From NCBI GenBank assembly GCA_963742105.1, contig CAVUKN010000007.1, positions 1,054,001-1,118,000 of the forward strand: a DNA stretch of 64,000 bases, given 5' to 3'. Source of the DNA: Gp6-AA40 sp963742105 (GTDB taxonomy: Bacteria > Acidobacteriota > Vicinamibacteria > Vicinamibacterales > UBA2999). Of this stretch, positions 1 to 8,570 are shown in pieces; positions within the stretch are counted from its first letter, which is position 1; every line of letters begins with the position of its first letter. The position numbers and the translations under genes were made by a program. The notes under the pieces are model-generated. The model saw nothing but the letters and a program-made list of their open reading frames with translations, had not been told where the DNA came from and made no database searches.

Positions 1-1172
1 CTGACCCGGCGTATGCGACCTATCTTGAAGTCGTCGATGCCTTGCCCGTAGACGTCATGACAGGGGAGCGGTACCGGCGCGAAGCCAGCACTCCGACGCC
101 GGTTGGTATCGATCGCAATGCTGCCGGCGCACCGCCTCGCGCCCCGGCACTTGCCGAACGTGCATCTGGTTGGCGCGAGGTCCTGCAGACCGGGCCGGGA
201 TCCGCGATGTTCACGCGATACCTTGACCTGACGATCGAGTGCAGCCTGGTTCCACGGACGGCTCAGTCCCCGGCTCCGGCACTGACGGCCGTAGAACGTG
301 ACATTCCGCTCCTGCGATATCGCTTTGGACTCTGCGGAATTGACCCTCGAGATCTTCGAGTGTTCCGTGACGGCGATCCGGCGTTCGTCGACGTCGATTT
401 CACGCTCGGTCGCATGGCGATGTCCGCCCGGCCCGCCGATCTCGACGAGGGGCTGCGGTGGATGCTATCGGCCCACGATGCATTTCCCGCGTCGTCAGTT
501 ATCGCTATCTCGTTGGGTGTCGTCTACGACCAGCGTGAAGAGTGGTCAGAATCCTTGAAGGTCTATGACGGTGTCATCGCGCAGATGCCTATGCACCGCG
601 ATGCCTTGCTTGGACGGACGGTCGCCCTGTCGCACCTGGGACGTCACGATGAGGCGATTGCTACCGCCACGCAGATGGTCGACCTCGGCGAGTGGTTGAT
701 GGGCGAGGCGCATTACTGGCGTGCCTGGAACGAGTTCTCACTGCACCAGTATCAGCCCGCGCGCGAGGATACGGATCGCGCCAAGTCGCGGATGCTCAAC
801 GCTGGCGTGTTCGTCCTGTCCGGATTGGTCGAATGGAACCTGCTTCGGCTGCCAACTGCCGAAAGCGAGCTCGAGGAGGCGCTGAAGATGGACTTCGGCC
901 GCTGCGATGCGGCGCAGTATCTCGGTCGCGTCCGCGTTCAGCGGAACAAGGTGCCGGAAGCGCTGGCCGCCTTCAAACAGGCGATCCAGTGCTTCGACCT
1001 GTCGATCGCCGTTCGTCAAAAACTGATCGCCGACATCCAGGCGGGTCCGGGCACGGACGCGACCAAGATGCGGCTTGGCGCCAGTCACCAGCGCGCCATC
1101 GACGCTGCGGTCAGCGATCGCGAGGAGTGTCGTCAGAATATGACGGCGCTCGAGAAACGCGGTACGCAGTAG
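1..1172 (+). CDS. TPR-repeat protein, 5' end outside the window
   Basis: The frame is already open at base 3 and runs without a stop to 1172, so the gene starts left of the window; the first internal start (TTG at 42) is not credible as the true start. About 389 residues are visible. From roughly residue 140 onward the sequence is built of helix pairs typical of tetratricopeptide repeats, with small-residue and aromatic spacing such as LGVVYDQREEWSESLKVYD and ALLGRTVALSHLGRHDEAI. TPR domains are protein-interaction scaffolds. The region before the repeats is not recognised; in related bacteria such C-terminal TPRs often follow a VWFA-type domain, but that part is not in view. Function is therefore unassigned. 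It ends just before a REP-like palindrome pair that separates it from a convergent gene. Confidence 0.75.
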   Translation, partial: DPAYATYLEVVDALPVDVMTGERYRREASTPTPVGIDRNAAGAPPRAPALAERASGWREVLQTGPGSAMFTRYLDLTIECSLVPRTAQSPAPALTAVERDIPLLRYRFGLCGIDPRDLRVFRDGDPAFVDVDFTLGRMAMSARPADLDEGLRWMLSAHDAFPASSVIAISLGVVYDQREEWSESLKVYDGVIAQMPMHRDALLGRTVALSHLGRHDEAIATATQMVDLGEWLMGEAHYWRAWNEFSLHQYQPAREDTDRAKSRMLNAGVFVLSGLVEWNLLRLPTAESELEEALKMDFGRCDAAQYLGRVRVQRNKVPEALAAFKQAIQCFDLSIAVRQKLIADIQAGPGTDATKMRLGASHQRAIDAAVSDREECRQNMTALEKRGTQ

Positions 1173-1187
1173 CACATGGCAAGGCCG

Positions 1188-1262
1188 GGCTTCGGGGGGC
1201 TAAAGCCCGCCCGACGACGGATCGATTCATCGCTCGGACGATCGGCGGGGCTGAAGCCTGTC
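1188..1262. repeat. REP-like GC-rich palindrome pair between convergent genes
   Basis: Two short palindromes with the cores GGGCTAAAGCCC and GGGGCTGAAGCC lie here. The same core (GCTGAAGC or its complement) recurs at 15772-15791, 41156-41175 and 63473-63520. The position between two convergent genes fits a bidirectional terminator or REP element. There is no T-tract, so ordinary Rho-independent termination is not shown. Confidence 0.5.
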
Positions 1263-1268
1263 CTGCGG

Positions 1269-1970
1269 TTACGGCGGATACATGGCGAGGGAACGCGCGC
1301 GCTCCGCAGAGAGGCTGCGGTACTGCGCCCGCTCGCTGAGGTGGGCCGCGATGACACCGCACCGCGCCGCGTCTTCCATCGTGGAAAACGACAGCCGACA
1401 GCCACGACTCCGGTCTCCCACACTGACGACGAGGTCGCTGCCTGAGCATCGCACTTCGTCAATCTGCGTCCACGCGATGCTCAGGGCATGAGTGCCGCTG
1501 AATTTCAGCCAGTTGGACGTCAGCAGGAGGCGGCCGGATTGATCGGTCATGCGGCGACCGGTGCGCACCGACGCGACGAAATGGCAGACGTCATCGACGA
1601 ATGCAGACTCGAGTTGCACTACGGGCAGACGCCCGATCGCGATCTCGTCGCGCAGTGCCGCTGCCGCCATCGACGCCCGGACCCCCGCCACCTCGTTGGC
1701 AATCTCCTGCTCCGGCAGGCCGAAAACTCCTGCCAGCGCCACCGCTTCTTCGACTTGCTGACGTGTCGGTGTGTCGCCGATCGCCTTCACCGCATCACGG
1801 AATCGATTCAGTCGTGCGGCCGCTTCTTCGTCCCGATGATCTTCCGGCAAGGGAGTCGTCGTCGCATCGGGCGGGCGGTCATCAGGCCATTGAAGTGTGG
1901 AGGCGGCTGCCCAATCGCTTGTGTCGCACTTCCGACGTCGCGTGGACGGAACCGTATTGGAACTGACCAT
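1269..1970 (-). CDS. Hypothetical protein with PH-like C-terminal domain
   Basis: The frame encodes 233 residues with an ATG at 1970. The middle is helical (about residues 45-120). The last ~80 residues alternate short beta strands, with GRLLLTSNWLKFSG, SIAWTQIDEVRC and GSDLVVSVGD, resembling bacterial PH/GRAM-like domains that report on or bind membranes. That fold is an inference from pattern only. There is no signal peptide or membrane helix, so it is probably cytoplasmic. It is divergent from the DUF3810 gene that begins 75 bases away, and convergent with the TPR gene. I do not recognise a family. Confidence 0.6.
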   Translation of the reverse strand: MVSSNTVPSTRRRKCDTSDWAAASTLQWPDDRPPDATTTPLPEDHRDEEAAARLNRFRDAVKAIGDTPTRQQVEEAVALAGVFGLPEQEIANEVAGVRASMAAAALRDEIAIGRLPVVQLESAFVDDVCHFVASVRTGRRMTDQSGRLLLTSNWLKFSGTHALSIAWTQIDEVRCSGSDLVVSVGDRSRGCRLSFSTMEDAARCGVIAAHLSERAQYRSLSAERARSLAMYPP

Positions 1971-2044
1971 TCAGGAGTCCGATTCCTTCGAGGAGCGCCA
2001 CATCGCAAGATCGTTGCCCGAGCCCCTCCGCGGTGACGATTAAG

Positions 2045-3142
2045 ATGACGCTGATGTCACGCCGTCGCGCGATCGAGTCAGCGCTCGTTGTGATCGCGCT
2101 GATCCTTGCCATCGTGCCCGTCCCGGAACTGCTCGTCGAACGGTGGTTCTCGATTGGCGTCTATCCGCGGTTGCAGCACGTGATGACACCGTTGGCCAAC
2201 CTGGTGCCGTTCGCCTGGTTCGACGTGCTCCTGCTGGTTGTGGTCGGCCTGGTCGTGCGCGTCACCGTACGTGCAGTGCGGCAGGCCCGCCGCGATCGAC
2301 AGTGGTCGCCCATCATGTTCGGAGCGTGGACGCTCGTCGTGACCGGCGCCGGAATATACCTGGCGTTCCTGGGATTCTGGGGATTGAACTACCGCCGCGT
2401 CGCCATGACCGAACGAATCGAGATGGTGCCGGGTCCCCCCGCCAGCGAGGCGCTCGGTCAACTTGGCGAGACGGCAGTCGAACGACTGAACGCGTTATAC
2501 GACGCGGCACACGCGCAAGGGTGGTCGCACGACGAATGGCGGGATGCCGACTTTATCCGCGCATTCGGTGCGGCGCAGCGATTGATCCAGGACACTCCGA
2601 CACCAGTGCCTGGACGGCTAAAGCAAACAGTGCTGGGCCCGTACTTCCGATGGACAGGGATTGACGGCATGGTCGATCCGTTGATGCTCGAGGTGCTCGT
2701 CAACCCGGATCTGCTGCCGTGGGAACGTCCGTTCGTCGCGGCACACGAGTGGGCGCACCTGGCCGGCTTCGCTGACGAGTCGGAGGCGAGTTTCGTCGGC
2801 TGGCTGACGTGCATCCGCTCGCATCCGGCGGCGCAGTACAGCGGATGGTTGTTCGTGTACTGGGAAGTGATTGCGGATCTTCGTGCCGATCAGCGTGCGG
2901 CGTTGAATGGCGCGCTCGGGGCCGGACCTCGCCGTGATCTGAACGCCATCGCCGAGCGGTTGCGACGGGGTCAACTTCCGCTGCTCAGGACCGCGAGCTG
3001 GGCCGTGTACGACCAGTACCTCCGGGCCAACCGCGTCGAATCCGGCGTGCAGAGCTACGGCGAGGTCGTCACGCTCATTCTTCGGACTCGCTTCGAGGAT
3101 GGCTATCGCCCGGTTCGTGCGCCGAAGGTATCTTCGCGGTGA
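2045..3142 (+). CDS. DUF3810-type membrane protein with HEXXH motif
   Basis: About 365 residues. Three hydrophobic segments occupy the first ~115 residues (after the Arg-rich start, around residues 8-28, then ~50-75 and ~90-115), followed by a long soluble domain. That domain has a zincin-like HEWAH motif (H234, E235, H238) followed by an acidic DESEASF segment that could supply a third ligand. This layout matches the DUF3810 family, whose function is unknown; a membrane-anchored metallopeptidase is a reasonable inference. ATG at 2045 is preferred to GTG 2033 because hydrophobic segment one follows it directly. ATG 2054 is also possible. The 3' end overlaps a small opposite-strand frame. Confidence 0.8.
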   Translation: MTLMSRRRAIESALVVIALILAIVPVPELLVERWFSIGVYPRLQHVMTPLANLVPFAWFDVLLLVVVGLVVRVTVRAVRQARRDRQWSPIMFGAWTLVVTGAGIYLAFLGFWGLNYRRVAMTERIEMVPGPPASEALGQLGETAVERLNALYDAAHAQGWSHDEWRDADFIRAFGAAQRLIQDTPTPVPGRLKQTVLGPYFRWTGIDGMVDPLMLEVLVNPDLLPWERPFVAAHEWAHLAGFADESEASFVGWLTCIRSHPAAQYSGWLFVYWEVIADLRADQRAALNGALGAGPRRDLNAIAERLRRGQLPLLRTASWAVYDQYLRANRVESGVQSYGEVVTLILRTRFEDGYRPVRAPKVSSR

Positions 3143-3269
3143 CGCGCTCCTTTCCTTTCGCGTGGGACGAGACCGTTGCCTGCTTCTTGTACTCGCGCGC
3201 GAGCTCGTCCGGTGTCAAGCGGCCCGCCTGAATGTAGTTCGATTTATTCGCCTTGTTGTGTTTGCTCAT
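3075..3269 (-). CDS. Small Lys/Asn-rich hypothetical protein
   Basis: A 64-residue frame beginning MSKHNKANKSNYIQAGRL, followed by TPDELAREYKKQ, is charged and has natural-looking composition, unlike the Arg/Pro/Ser-rich antisense frames nearby. Its last 68 bases overlap the 3' end of the DUF3810 gene on the opposite strand. It lies just upstream of the baeRF gene on the same strand. Small proteins of this style occur in related genomes, but I cannot assign a family. The overlap lowers confidence. Confidence 0.45.
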   Translation of the reverse strand: MSKHNKANKSNYIQAGRLTPDELAREYKKQATVSSHAKGKERVTAKIPSAHEPGDSHPRSESEE

Positions 3270-3330
3270 TGTGGCCTCGTTACGTCGCTGTCCGCCTCGC
3301 CGGATGCTGCCGACGCGAGCGATGTGGACC

Positions 3331-4485
3331 TCAAATCTTGAATCGGAGCAGCGCGCCCACTCCGCCGACGTTCGCGAGCAGGTTCGGATCCTCGATGAAC
3401 CTGATACGGGCGCCGGTCTGCTGCGCCTTCGTCACCAGTTCGTCCGACACCTTTACTTGATCCGAATCCAATCCGGCGGCGGGTGCCGACGTGTCCACTT
3501 CGACCGGACCAGGAGCTACCGGCGCCGGCAGCGATTCCGGGCGTTTCAGCAGTGATGGCGTTGCGGTGATCAGCAATTCTTCGACCTGACCCATTGCGAG
3601 CGCCTGGAGGCACGCTTCGGGTCCGACCACACCAAGCCCATTGGCGCGCCAGGCACCGATCAGCGCCTCCACGTGCTCGGCGTCCGTCGTGGCGTCGTGC
3701 CCCCGCAGCGTTTCGAGTGTTGTGGCCAGCACGTCGCGCTCGGGCGCGTTGATATCGAGGCGGACGATGTCCACGATCTTTTCGGCGATCTGCTGCGGCA
3801 GTTGCTCCAGCAACGTCGGTTTGGTGACCTCATCACACGCGAGCACGATCTGGTTGATCGCTTCGTCGCGGACCACCCGCTCGAGCGTATCGGCCACTTC
3901 CTTGAGGTGCTGCAAATGGAAGTTGGCGAGATGCCGTTGATACCGCGCCTGCGACCAACCGCCTTGCGTCGTCTTCCGCGTCTTGACGTTCTTGACGTCC
4001 TGACCACTCTCGGTGGCGCCGAGGCCGAACACGAACAGACGCGCCGAGTTCGTGTCCACCAGGAGCGCGGCATAGCGCGGGAACTGATCGTTGAGCCTGG
4101 CGAGCGGGTAGAGATGCGGCACCGAGCCAATGAACAGCCAGTGATCGTCGAAAGGGACGTCGAACTGCACGGCGTCGAACAGACCACGCGCGGCACACGC
4201 GAAGATCGCGAGGCCGTTGGCAGAGCGCCGCGCGTCTTCAGCGAGAAACGTGGTGATCCGCGCGACGTCCTGATCGAAGCTTTCCCGGGCTTCGCCCTTG
4301 AAGGTGCGGGCGCGGTCGCTCAGCGTCTTGCGCAGCCAGGTGTCGTAGTTGTCGCGGCCGTGCTGATCCGGTTGAGCATCGAGATAGAGGCTCAGGACCG
4401 GCGCGTCTTCGCTCGGTTCAAACGAGGACAGCCGGTCGAGGTGTTCCCGAAGAGGCGTCGAGAGCGCAGCAGTGGATTTCGACAT
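3331..4485 (-). CDS. baeRF-family protein (bacterial eRF1/Vms1-like release factor homologue)
   Basis: 384 residues with the architecture of bacterial homologues of archaeal/eukaryotic release factor 1 and Vms1. After an N-terminal domain ending in a strand-rich core (YAALLVDTNSARLFVF) comes the loop G175-G176-W-S-Q-A-R181-Y-Q-R, which corresponds to the GGxxQ-type catalytic loop used to hydrolyse peptidyl-tRNA. It is followed by a helix and an eRF1-like middle domain (about 200-290). Family knowledge suggests action on peptidyl-tRNA of stalled ribosomes; this has not been shown for the bacterial members generally. The C-terminal ~90 residues contain a Pro/Ala-rich linker and an ARIRFIEDPNLL segment typical of the last eRF1 domain. 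It lies 6 bases downstream of tsaC on the same strand, suggesting a translation-linked operon. Confidence 0.85.
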   Translation of the reverse strand: MSKSTAALSTPLREHLDRLSSFEPSEDAPVLSLYLDAQPDQHGRDNYDTWLRKTLSDRARTFKGEARESFDQDVARITTFLAEDARRSANGLAIFACAARGLFDAVQFDVPFDDHWLFIGSVPHLYPLARLNDQFPRYAALLVDTNSARLFVFGLGATESGQDVKNVKTRKTTQGGWSQARYQRHLANFHLQHLKEVADTLERVVRDEAINQIVLACDEVTKPTLLEQLPQQIAEKIVDIVRLDINAPERDVLATTLETLRGHDATTDAEHVEALIGAWRANGLGVVGPEACLQALAMGQVEELLITATPSLLKRPESLPAPVAPGPVEVDTSAPAAGLDSDQVKVSDELVTKAQQTGARIRFIEDPNLLANVGGVGALLRFKI

Positions 4486-4491
4486 GCACCG

Positions 4492-5556
4492 TCATGTCGC
4501 AATCCGGTTGCCAGCCGCCCGGCGCAGTCGATCCTGGATCGCCAATCCGATTCCGCCCCGTGCAGGAAAGCCGCGTGCAAGGATGAGGTCGACACCGGCC
4601 GCGTCCAGTTCACGCAAGGCGCCGTAGAGCCGTGCCGCGATGCCGTCGGCATCGTCAGCAGATGCGACGGCGACGATCTTCAGCGGCGGCCCCCCTTCGA
4701 CCCCACCGGCGGCGCCGAGTTTCCGGCGATCTTCATCGGCCGCCAGGATGCCGACACGTTGACCGCGATTGCGAGCCAGTCGCGCGTCAGCGACGATCGC
4801 GTCTACGGCCCCCGTCCCTTCGTAGAGCGTCATCGGCACTCGTGGCGAGTAGTGCTTGTCGAGCATTCCAGGCGAAGGCAACGATGCCGAAGCGCCTCTC
4901 CCCCCAGGACTCGCGATCACCGTCTGTGGTAGCACCTTGCGCAGAGCCTCCAACGTGATCGCTCCCGGTCGTAGAATCGTCGGAGCGTCACCGGTCAGGT
5001 CGAGCACCGTGGACTCGATGCCTACATTGGTGGCTCCGCCATCGACCAGCACGTCGATCCGATCCTTCAGGTCCTCGAGAACATGTGACGCCCGTGTCGG
5101 ACTCGGCCGGGAGAACAGGTTCGCGCTCGGTGCGGCCACCGGTACGCCAGCAAGCTCCAGCAGCGCGCGAGCGACCGGGTGAGAAGGGATCCGGACTGCG
5201 ACGGTCGCCAGGCCTGCCGTCACTTCATCCGGCACCGCCGTCGCGCGCCCGAGCACCAGCGTGAGGGGCCCTGGCCAGAACTGCGCGGCGAGTGCCCGGG
5301 CGGCGTCGGGAATAGCGGTGACGAGCTGATCGAACGCTTCGATGCGTGAGATGTGGACGATGAGCGGGTCATGTGGCGGCCGGCCCTTGGCCTCGAACAC
5401 GCGGCGCACCGCGACCGGATCCATTGCATGAGCGCCCAGGCCGTACACGGTTTCGGTCGGAAACGCCACGAGCGCACCGGCGCGGAGGCGATCGGCCGCC
5501 GGCTTGAGTGCAGCGCGATCCGGTGATACCGGATCGACGCGGATAACGTCCGTCAT
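4492..5556 (-). CDS. tsaC: L-threonylcarbamoyladenylate synthase (Sua5/TsaC)
   Basis: 354 residues, the long Sua5 form: an N-terminal YrdC domain (about 15-210) plus a C-terminal Sua5 domain. Family hallmarks are visible: FPTETVYGLGAHA near the start, the KGRPPHDPLIVHIS nucleotide/threonine loop, SANLFSRPSPTRASHV and LRPGAIT. The enzyme makes threonylcarbamoyl-AMP from threonine, bicarbonate and ATP, the first step of t6A modification at position 37 of ANN-decoding tRNAs. The C-terminal part carries the linker segment HYSPRVPM seen in Sua5 proteins. It heads a two-gene operon with the baeRF gene. The upstream region holds a period-7 inverted repeat. Confidence 0.93.
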   Translation of the reverse strand: MTDVIRVDPVSPDRAALKPAADRLRAGALVAFPTETVYGLGAHAMDPVAVRRVFEAKGRPPHDPLIVHISRIEAFDQLVTAIPDAARALAAQFWPGPLTLVLGRATAVPDEVTAGLATVAVRIPSHPVARALLELAGVPVAAPSANLFSRPSPTRASHVLEDLKDRIDVLVDGGATNVGIESTVLDLTGDAPTILRPGAITLEALRKVLPQTVIASPGGRGASASLPSPGMLDKHYSPRVPMTLYEGTGAVDAIVADARLARNRGQRVGILAADEDRRKLGAAGGVEGGPPLKIVAVASADDADGIAARLYGALRELDAAGVDLILARGFPARGGIGLAIQDRLRRAAGNRIAT

Positions 5557-5566
5557 GAGGTCAGTG

Positions 5567-5717
5567 TAGCTGGTAGCCGGTGGCTAGCTGGTCGCTGGTC
5601 GCTGGTGGCCGGTAGCTAGCTCGTAGTGGTAACCGGTCAGTGCCGAACCGCGCAGCTCAATCATCCGCCATCCGATATTAGCTACCCGCCGGCTACCAGC
5701 TATCAGCTACCGGCTAC
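5567..5717. repeat. Intergenic inverted repeat built from degenerate 7-bp words
   Basis: The left arm (5567-5635) is a degenerate array of 7-mers such as GTAGCTG, GTAGCCG and GTCGCTG. The right arm (5680-5717) holds their reverse complements. A perfect 14-bp inverted pair is TAGCTGGTAGCCGG (5567-5580) and CCGGCTACCAGCTA (5689-5702). No frame of note lies inside. The same architecture with other words occurs at 7034-7149 and 62247-62372. Confidence 0.75.
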
Positions 5718-5720
5718 CCC

Positions 5721-7028
5721 CTAGGACAGCGGAAGCGTCAACGTCGCCCGGGCGCCGCGCGCGTCCGGCCGGTTGCTCAACTCTACGGACCCTCCGTGCG
5801 CTTCCGCGATTTGCCGGCTCAGCGCCAGGCCAATTCCCGAGCCGCCCTGCTTGGTGGTGAAGAAGGGTACGAAGAGGTTGGCCGTACTCTGCAGCCCCGG
5901 CCCGTCATCGTCCACCGACACCTCGAGCGCGTCGTCGAGAATTTCCCATCGCACCACGACACCACCGCCGGTCTCGAGGACGGCGTCGACGGCGTTGCGG
6001 AAAATGTTGATCAGCAACTGTTCGAGCTGGTCGCTGTCACCGGGGATGGTGACGTCGGCGCTGTTGCGGATCTCGATCGGCATGCGGGTTTCGAGCGCCA
6101 CCACGCGTCGCATGAACGCGCACCATGGAATGGGCCGGATGTTCGGCGCCGGGAGTCGCGCCAGTTGCGCGTACGCGGTCGTGAACCGGCCAAGCGCATC
6201 CGCTCGCGAACCGATGATCGAGAGTCCACGCTGCATGTCGTCGCGCCAGTCGTCCGGCGGCGCCGGATGCGCCATGAGCGCGTTGAGGCTGCCGGCGATC
6301 GACTTGATCGGTGCGAGCGAGTTGTTCAACTCGTGACCGATGACGCGGATCAGACGGCGCCACGCTTCTCGCTCTTGTTCCCGCAGGGGCTGACTCACGT
6401 CAGCCAGCACGAGCATCTCGTGCGGCTGGCCGCCCTGCCAGAACTTCCGGCGCCGTGCTTCCCATCGGCCGGTCGCACCAGGGAAGGTGATGTCCTGGAT
6501 GCCAGCCTCGGCGCGGAGCGCGTCGAGCAGGCCGAGATCGTCCGCAGTCCTGCCGATCAGTTCTGCCGCCGGCCGCGCCAGCAGCCGTTCGCCGTACCCG
6601 TTCACGAGCACGACACGTTGATTGCCGTCGAAGGCAAAGATCGCGACGTCGATCTCTGCCATCACGGCGCGCAACAGGGCCGTCGCCTCCTGCGCGTCCA
6701 GCCGCTGCGTACGCATCGTGTCGGCGAGCAGGTTCACTTCGAAGAGAACGGCGCTAAGCGGATCCCGCGTGCCCGCCCCTCGCGCCCGGATGGAGAAGTC
6801 GTTCTCGCGAAGTGCTGCCAGCATGCTGGAAATGGTGCGGAGCGGTCGCGCGATCCGCTGGCGCAGCCCGTAGGTGCAGCCGAGCCAGAGCGCCACCGTC
6901 GCGACCGTCAGTCCCCACTTGTACGGCAGCGGATACGTGCCGGTCCACAGCAGGACGAGCGCGATGACCACCGCCGGCAGCCCGGCGGCCACCGCCATCA
7001 GCAGAAAGCGGCGATCGAGGGTCAGCAT
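5721..7028 (-). CDS. NtrY-like sensor histidine kinase
   Basis: About 435 residues. Two membrane helices at the N-terminus enclose only a short loop, so there is little periplasmic sensor. A HAMP-like linker and a PAS domain (about 120-190, NGYGERLLARPAAELIG) follow. The H-box is VIGHELNNSLAPIKSIAG, whose HELNNSL signature is typical of the NtrY/NtrB class. The ATPase domain shows NAVDAV (N box), DDGPGL and a G-rich GGSGIGLAL lid. The kinase would autophosphorylate on the H-box His and pass phosphate to the NtrC-like regulator encoded immediately upstream in the transcript (7149-8531). ATG 7028 is preferred to TTG 7037, which reaches into the intergenic repeat. Confidence 0.9.
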   Translation of the reverse strand: MLTLDRRFLLMAVAAGLPAVVIALVLLWTGTYPLPYKWGLTVATVALWLGCTYGLRQRIARPLRTISSMLAALRENDFSIRARGAGTRDPLSAVLFEVNLLADTMRTQRLDAQEATALLRAVMAEIDVAIFAFDGNQRVVLVNGYGERLLARPAAELIGRTADDLGLLDALRAEAGIQDITFPGATGRWEARRRKFWQGGQPHEMLVLADVSQPLREQEREAWRRLIRVIGHELNNSLAPIKSIAGSLNALMAHPAPPDDWRDDMQRGLSIIGSRADALGRFTTAYAQLARLPAPNIRPIPWCAFMRRVVALETRMPIEIRNSADVTIPGDSDQLEQLLINIFRNAVDAVLETGGGVVVRWEILDDALEVSVDDDGPGLQSTANLFVPFFTTKQGGSGIGLALSRQIAEAHGGSVELSNRPDARGARATLTLPLS

Positions 7029-7033
7029 GGGAA

Positions 7034-7149
7034 TCAATGCAGAATGCAGAATTCAGAATGCAGAATTCAATTCAGACATGCAGAATTCAGATGCCGCATA
7101 CTGAACTTCATTGTCCGAGATTCTGCATTCTGCATTCTGCATTCTGAAT
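7034..7149. repeat. Intergenic inverted repeat of ATGCAGA / ATTCAGA 7-bp words
   Basis: The left arm (7036-7090) reads as tandem 7-mers ATGCAGA/ATTCAGA. The right arm (7120-7149) is TTCTGCA repeated, its reverse complement. It separates the kinase from the regulator gene on the same strand and would fold into a long AT-rich hairpin in the transcript. It resembles in design, but not in sequence, the elements at 5567 and 62247. Confidence 0.8.
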
Positions 7150-8531
7150 TAAAGACGATACCGCTCCAATCGCCGGTACAGCGCCGATCGACTCAGTCCG
7201 AGTGCGCGAGCGGCTTCGCTGACGTTGCCGTAACGCGTCATCGCCTTGCGGATCAGGAAGGCTTCGACTTCCTCGAGGCTCATGTCGTCCAGCCGACCGC
7301 CTGCGTCAGGACTGGTCCGGAGTCCCAGATCGCCGACGCGGACCTGGCTCCCTTGCGTCATCAACACGGCGCGTTCGACGACGTGGTCCAGTTCGCGGAC
7401 ATTGCCCGGCCACGAGTAGGCGAGCATCGCCTGGAGCGCCGGCTGGTCGAATCCGCTGATCGCCTTTCGATACCGGTGGCCATGCGTCGCGAGAAAGTGG
7501 CCGGCGAGCAGCGGGATGTCCTCCCGGCGATCGCGCAGGGCCGGCAGACGGATCTCCACGGTGTTGAGTCGGAACAACAGGTCCTGGCGGAACCGTCCGG
7601 CCGCGACTTCGGCGTCGAGGTCGGCGTTGGTCGCCGAAATGAGCCGGACGTCCGCCTTGCGGGTGCGCGATGAACCCAGCCGCTCGAACTCGCCCATCTC
7701 GAGCACGCGCAGGAGCTTCTGCTGTTGACTGAGCGGGACATTGGCGATCTCGTCCAGGAACAGCGTGCCTCCGTCAGCGAGCTCGAAGCGACCGACGCGA
7801 TCCTGTTTTGCATCGGTGAAGGCGCCCTTGACGTGTCCGAACAGCTCACTCTCGAAAACGCCTTCAGAGACGCCGCCGGCGTTCACCGTCACCATTCCGC
7901 GTGAGGCGCGTGGCGAGACGGCATGCAGCGCCTGCGCGACGACGCCCTTGCCGGTGCCGTTCTCGCCAAGGATCATGACGTTCGCGTCCGAAGGTCCCAC
8001 GCGCGCGATCAACTGGAGGATCGGCTGCATCGCCGGGGATTGTGCAATCACGTCCTGCACGCCGTCGGTCTGCATGACGCGCGTCTGCGCTTCCAGGCGC
8101 GTCGATCGTCGCAACGCGCGACCCAGGTCGCGCTGGGTGCGGACGATCGCCAGCAGCCGTTCGTTGTCCCAGGGCTTCTCGATGAAATCACGAGCGCCTC
8201 GCCGCATCGCCTCGACGGCAAGGCTGACGGAGCCCCAGGCCGTCATGACAACCACTGGTGTCGTATCGTCGGCGGACCGGATCTGCGCTAGCAGATCGAG
8301 TCCTTCCTGGCCCGACGTGGTGTCACGGGCGTAGTTGAGATCCATCAGGATCACGTCGTACTCGCGCCGCTCGATGGCGCGCATCACGGCGCCAGGCGAG
8401 TCGGCGGTGTCGATTTGGAATCCTTCTGGCTTGATCAGCAGCCGCAGCGCCTCGATGACGTCGGGTTGATCGTCGGCGATGAGGATTCTGGCAGCGGATG
8501 TTGTCACGGGACTCGAAAGTGTTACCGACAT
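7149..8531 (-). CDS. NtrC-family AAA+ response regulator with GAFTDA loop
   Basis: 460 residues: receiver domain (15-135, phospho-acceptor D64), AAA+ domain (about 160-395) and Fis-type helix-turn-helix at the end (GNVSEAARALGLSRSALYRRLE). Walker A is GENGTGKG (189-196) and Walker B ends FLDEIANVP. The sigma-54 contact loop reads GAFTDA (236-241) instead of the usual GAFTGA. The receiver carries an unusual insertion after the phospho-Asp (DLNYARDTTSGQEGL). That receiver is nearly the same as the one in the REC-PP2C gene at 18840-19979. It probably controls the adjacent export genes together with the kinase at 5721-7028. Whether it still works with sigma-54 is uncertain because of the loop change. 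Confidence 0.9.
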   Translation of the reverse strand: MSVTLSSPVTTSAARILIADDQPDVIEALRLLIKPEGFQIDTADSPGAVMRAIERREYDVILMDLNYARDTTSGQEGLDLLAQIRSADDTTPVVVMTAWGSVSLAVEAMRRGARDFIEKPWDNERLLAIVRTQRDLGRALRRSTRLEAQTRVMQTDGVQDVIAQSPAMQPILQLIARVGPSDANVMILGENGTGKGVVAQALHAVSPRASRGMVTVNAGGVSEGVFESELFGHVKGAFTDAKQDRVGRFELADGGTLFLDEIANVPLSQQQKLLRVLEMGEFERLGSSRTRKADVRLISATNADLDAEVAAGRFRQDLLFRLNTVEIRLPALRDRREDIPLLAGHFLATHGHRYRKAISGFDQPALQAMLAYSWPGNVRELDHVVERAVLMTQGSQVRVGDLGLRTSPDAGGRLDDMSLEEVEAFLIRKAMTRYGNVSEAARALGLSRSALYRRLERYRL

Positions 8532-8564
8532 GGCAAGTTGGAAGTTGAAGGTTGAGAAGTTGAC
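8532..8564. repeat. Short period-7 AAGTTGA array
   Basis: The bases between the NtrC-like start and the permease stop read as near repeats AAGTTGG, AAGTTGA, AGGTTGA and AAGTTGA. Only one arm is present, so no hairpin partner is seen. It belongs with the other period-7 arrays by design. Confidence 0.5.
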
Positions 8565-8570
8565 CGTGGG

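Noticed and set aside
5796..7673. 625-residue plus-strand open frame
   Set aside because: It lies antisense across the kinase and the NtrC-like gene, is Arg/His/Gln-rich, and shows no fold. It is a high-GC shadow frame.
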